Below are positions 60,819-64,000 of a stretch of 64,000 nt of DNA, piece by piece. Each line of letters begins with the position of its first letter. Positions within the stretch are counted from its first letter, which is position 1. The stretch comes from Hyphomicrobiales bacterium. Its GTDB lineage: Bacteria; Pseudomonadota; Alphaproteobacteria; Rhizobiales; Beijerinckiaceae. A model generated the notes under the pieces. That model searched no databases. It saw only the letters and a list, made by a program, of their open reading frames with translations, and was not told the origin of the DNA. The stretch lies in contig UBZM01000010.1 in assembly GCA_900470095.1 (NCBI GenBank), positions 114,628 through 178,627 of the forward strand, read 5' to 3'. Made by a program: the position numbers and the translations under genes.

Positions 60819-61051
60819 GTTCTGGGATCCACTTGCGAGTTGTCACTGGCGGCATGCTCGTCGAGCAGGCCGGAGGCTGCGCGCAACAGCGTCTCCGGCG
60901 GTGCGATGTCTTCCTGAAGATGCCATTCCACGAATTCACGACTCTCTCCCGACCGTTCCGCCAGGAGAGCAACCCAATCGCGGCGCGGGAACGCTGCGTT
61001 CATGCGCAGCGCAAGATCCTGGCCGGAGGCAACTGACTCTGAGGGTCCCAT
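60815..61051 (-). CDS. Small helical protein, unknown
   Basis: A 78-residue protein, MGPSESVASGQDLALRMNAA onward, mostly helical, with RRDWVALLAERSGESREFVE and a QEDIAPPETLLRAASGLLDE segment that could form a helix-turn-helix-like pair. A near-perfect ribosome site (GGGAGG, six bases before ATG) makes it a real gene. Its stop overlaps the next start (ATGA). It lies 61 bp downstream of DUF892 on the same strand, so the three genes are probably one operon, behind an EcfG-like promoter. I do not recognise the family. Confidence 0.6.
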   Translation of the reverse strand: MGPSESVASGQDLALRMNAAFPRRDWVALLAERSGESREFVEWHLQEDIAPPETLLRAASGLLDEHAASDNSQVDPRT

Positions 61052-61112
61052 GTGAGCCTCCCGTGTTCCTGGGATGAAGGGGACCCGCCGGAAATCCGAC
61101 GGGGCTGAGCTC

Positions 61113-61607
61113 TCAAGCGGCCTTGCGATTGATGCCGTCCAGCGCGAGCTTCGCGTCTGTCGCAGCCTCCTCGTCGAGATTCTGCTTCAGGAGCGACGCC
61201 CAGTCATTTCGACCGAGTTGCTTCGCCCAGACCACCAGCGTGCCGTAGCGCGTGATCTCATAGTGCTCCACCGCCTGGGCCGCGGCAATCAGCGCGGCAT
61301 CAAGCACCCGCTTGTCCTCGACCTCGCCCGCGACTTCGTTGGCTTCTTTCAGAATGCGGTCGATCGCGGGACAGGTGACGCCCTTCTCCTCGACCCCATG
61401 CAGGCGGAAGACTTCCTTCAGGCGCGTGATCTGCCCCTCGGTCTCGCGCCAATGCGTTTCGAAGCCGCGCTTGAGCTCCGCACTTGGCGCCTTCTCGACC
61501 ATGTCCGGCAGCGCCTTCGTGATCTGATTTTCGGCGTAGTAGATGTCCCGCGAGGTATGAACGAAGAGGTCGTCCAGCGTGGCGATGTCCTTTGAAAACC
61601 AGCCCAT
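61113..61607 (-). CDS. DUF892 ferritin-like stress protein (YciE/YciF family)
   Basis: A 164-residue four-helix-bundle protein of the DUF892 family, ferritin-like and usually induced by stress or stationary phase. It opens TLDDLFVHTSRDIYYAENQI, the family's first metal-binding helix, followed by LKRGFETHWRETEGQITRL (Glu/His ligands), a central IDRILKEANEVAGE helix, and the fourth helix AAAQAVEHYEITRYGTLVVW with the Glu-His pair. The start at 61607 has GGAG upstream (an ATG four codons earlier is possible). An EcfG-like promoter lies 46-71 bp upstream, consistent with general-stress control. Followed by two small coupled genes. Confidence 0.92.
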   Translation of the reverse strand: MGWFSKDIATLDDLFVHTSRDIYYAENQITKALPDMVEKAPSAELKRGFETHWRETEGQITRLKEVFRLHGVEEKGVTCPAIDRILKEANEVAGEVEDKRVLDAALIAAAQAVEHYEITRYGTLVVWAKQLGRNDWASLLKQNLDEEAATDAKLALDGINRKAA

Positions 61608-61652
61608 GCCGCTCTCCATCGGGTCGGAAAATCCCCCAGCGCTTGGTCGTTG

Positions 61653-61678
61653 AACGGCTCGCTCCCATGGATGGTCCC
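61653..61678 (-). promoter_or_regulatory. EcfG-type (general stress sigma) promoter candidate
   Basis: On the minus strand GGGAC (61678-61674) and CGTT (61656-61653) are separated by 17 bases, against the alphaproteobacterial EcfG consensus GGAAC-N16/18-CGTT (one mismatch). The -10 ends 46 bp before the DUF892 start. DUF892 proteins are typical general-stress targets. Confidence 0.5.
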
Positions 61679-61711
61679 ATCGGATTGGCGCCTTGATTGG
61701 TAGGGCCAGTC

Positions 61712-61828
61712 GTGCGGTATCGCATCAGAAGAAAGCCGTTCACGCTGATCGGCCAGCCCTCTTTCGAGGGGTGGACGATCTGGCGGAACTGGCTGACCGA
61801 CGGCTCGATGAAACCGCTGTGTCTCTAG
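61712..61828 (+). other. Region between DUF892 and the next small gene; possible micro-ORF
   Basis: The 61679-62001 stretch holds no recognised gene. A 38-codon GTG-started frame (61712-61828) with AGGG upstream encodes a product containing KPFTLIGQPSFEGWTIWRNW, which looks less random than its surroundings, and contains a small CCCTC/GAGGG hairpin. Too little to call a gene. Confidence 0.2.
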
Positions 61829-62001
61829 CGCTCAAGCGCCCCAAAAAGTGCACCCAAAAAATCCCTGATAAATAGAGGCACGCCGCGGAACCCGGCGCTT
61901 CGCTACGGGTTGGCTACGCGTGGTGGCGCCGCAATCCCCCTTTCGACGCCGTCACGGCCGGAGGGCCTCGCCGTCCTCCCGGGAGCGGCGGGGCCCAGGG
62001 T

Positions 62002-62154
62002 TCAGCCCCTCGTCTTGATCATCTGAAGTCGCTCGATCTCAGCCTTCAGCGCTGCGACCGCAGCCTCTCCGCGAACACCCATGATATCCTTGCTCTCGCG
62101 GTCGACAGCGCCAGGGATCCCGTCGGGGAGTTCGGCAGGCTTCGGCGCTGGCAT
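62002..62154 (-). CDS. Small acidic-helical protein (50 aa), unknown
   Basis: A 50-residue frame beginning MPAPKPAELPDGIPGAVDRE and ending with an amphipathic helix, AAVAALKAEIERLQMIKTRG. Composition is balanced and ends in a coiled-coil-like helix, unlike antisense noise in this GC-rich DNA. Stop codons lie just upstream of the frame, so the ATG at 62154 or the preceding few codons must be the start; the ribosome site is not clear. Could be a remnant or a genuine small protein. Confidence 0.4.
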   Translation of the reverse strand: MPAPKPAELPDGIPGAVDRESKDIMGVRGEAAVAALKAEIERLQMIKTRG

Positions 62155-62348
62155 CTTCTCAGCGCGTGGCGGAGTAGCTGTTGGGTGCGCTCATCAATTC
62201 TGGAATTGGGCGGCCGCTTCCAAACCAATTGGAACGCTGACGTCTGCGTTTTGGCGACGCGCCAATGGCCGGAAGCCACCCGGAAGCGGACCAGCCCTAC
62301 CGAACCGACCTCTCAACGCTGTGACTGCGCAATCGCGCTGCTTGGCCG

Positions 62349-62852
62349 TCACGCCTTGTTAGCTCGGCACCGCCTGAGTGGATTCCGCGCATTGCCGCGA
62401 CGAAGCGCTGGCTTCGGTCCAGTGACGGGCACGAACCCGGTCTCCCGGAGCGCATCCGCGTAGGACGGAGGCCGCGCGACGGCCTCGATGAGCTCGGCGA
62501 GCTCTTGCATCGAGATGGCGACCATCCTCTGGTCCGAAGATGGGGCCGCGGCCGTTGACCGGTCGAAGTGGCTCACTGCCCCGACCGTATGGAATGCACT
62601 AATCTGATCCCTGGCCCCTGTCGCCGCGACAGCGATTTCGGCAAGCGCCAGGAGAAGCCGGGTTCTACGATCGTCGGCCGCCTGAGCGGCGTTGCGCAAC
62701 CGCAAGCTCCCTGAGCACATACTCGTCATCGAGATTTCGCGAATCTCAGGCGGCGCTTCGGCGATCTCGGCGATCGCCTCGAGCAACCGCGCCCTCCGGT
62801 TATCCATTGAGTGGGCGGCGAGACGAATGCGACGGATGAGTTGCTCGTCCAC
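62349..62852 (-). CDS. Hypothetical protein with internal duplication
   Basis: A 167-residue protein starting at GTG 62852 with GGGGG five bases upstream. The N-terminal part repeats a unit: SMDNRRARLLEAIAEIAEAP (about 15-34) and AADDRRTRLLLALAEIAVAA (about 58-77), each preceded by a short basic helix (RRIRLAAH, LRLRNAAQ). The units look like amphipathic helices, perhaps a coiled-coil or helical hairpin. The C-terminal part is Pro/Arg-rich. No family recognised; no signal peptide. Divergent from the cytochrome oxidase gene, with which it shares a 156-bp control region. Confidence 0.5.
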   Translation of the reverse strand: MDEQLIRRIRLAAHSMDNRRARLLEAIAEIAEAPPEIREISMTSMCSGSLRLRNAAQAADDRRTRLLLALAEIAVAATGARDQISAFHTVGAVSHFDRSTAAAPSSDQRMVAISMQELAELIEAVARPPSYADALRETGFVPVTGPKPALRRGNARNPLRRCRANKA

Positions 62853-62888
62853 GGCGCCCCCGATGAGCCTAGTTCAAAGCCACGATAG

Positions 62889-64000
<1,112 letters not shown>

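Overview
The window is high-GC (mid-60s percent by eye), gene-dense alphaproteobacterial chromosome. Gene content points to the Hyphomicrobiales (Rhizobiales), and a Bosea-like genome is my best guess: an NDUFA12-type Complex I subunit, a DUF2155 protein, an IalB-family protein, aroQ-accB-accC-aat, amiC-mrcA-prfB divergent from rne, B12-dependent NrdJ, HspQ and rhizobial-type extragenic palindromes. The genus call is inference; no rRNA, tRNA, CRISPR array, insertion sequence or prophage was seen.

Layout. 0-5.6 kb: 3' end of a sensor kinase, a small repeat protein, rimO, two poorly known secreted or membrane proteins and a quinone oxidoreductase. 5.8-10.4 kb: a UbiH-type monooxygenase, then an AEC transporter plus an AMACR-like CaiB/BaiF enzyme divergent from a malyl-CoA-lyase-like enzyme, with a CCTAGG-centred inverted repeat between them. 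10.5-15 kb: hspQ, an IalB-family protein, a YejA-type solute-binding protein and an ANL-like protein without a recognisable ATP-binding loop. 15-21 kb: sdhE-mfd divergent from recG. 21-27 kb: AraC/GyrI regulator, DUF502 and YbaN membrane proteins, glmU-glmS. 27-31 kb: opgGH for periplasmic glucans. 31-42 kb: an envelope and RNA block (amiC, mrcA, DUF1697, prfB with its programmed +1 frameshift, an SGNH protein) divergent from rne, which has a long structured leader. 42-46 kb: an MscS channel and an aminotransferase. 46-53 kb: dsbA-like, aroQ, accB, accC, aat, DUF2155 and NDUFA12, interrupted by a CGNR regulator plus Asp-nucleophile hydrolase pair that looks inserted. 53.8-57.5 kb: nrdJ.

From 57.5 kb on the sequence is looser and accessory-looking: a LuxR helix-turn-helix remnant, an M20 hydrolase, a TRIC-family channel, an SDR C-terminal remnant, a probable stress operon (DUF892 plus two overlapping small genes behind an EcfG-like promoter), small unknown proteins, and the start of an aa3-type cytochrome oxidase subunit I cut by the window edge.

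Most of the window is core envelope, DNA-repair and central-metabolism housekeeping. The least explained parts are the ANL-like protein, the DUF892 small-gene operon, the CGNR insertion with its repeated GGTTACA sites, the rne leader fold and the extragenic repeat families. I found no clear complete new defence or mobile system.
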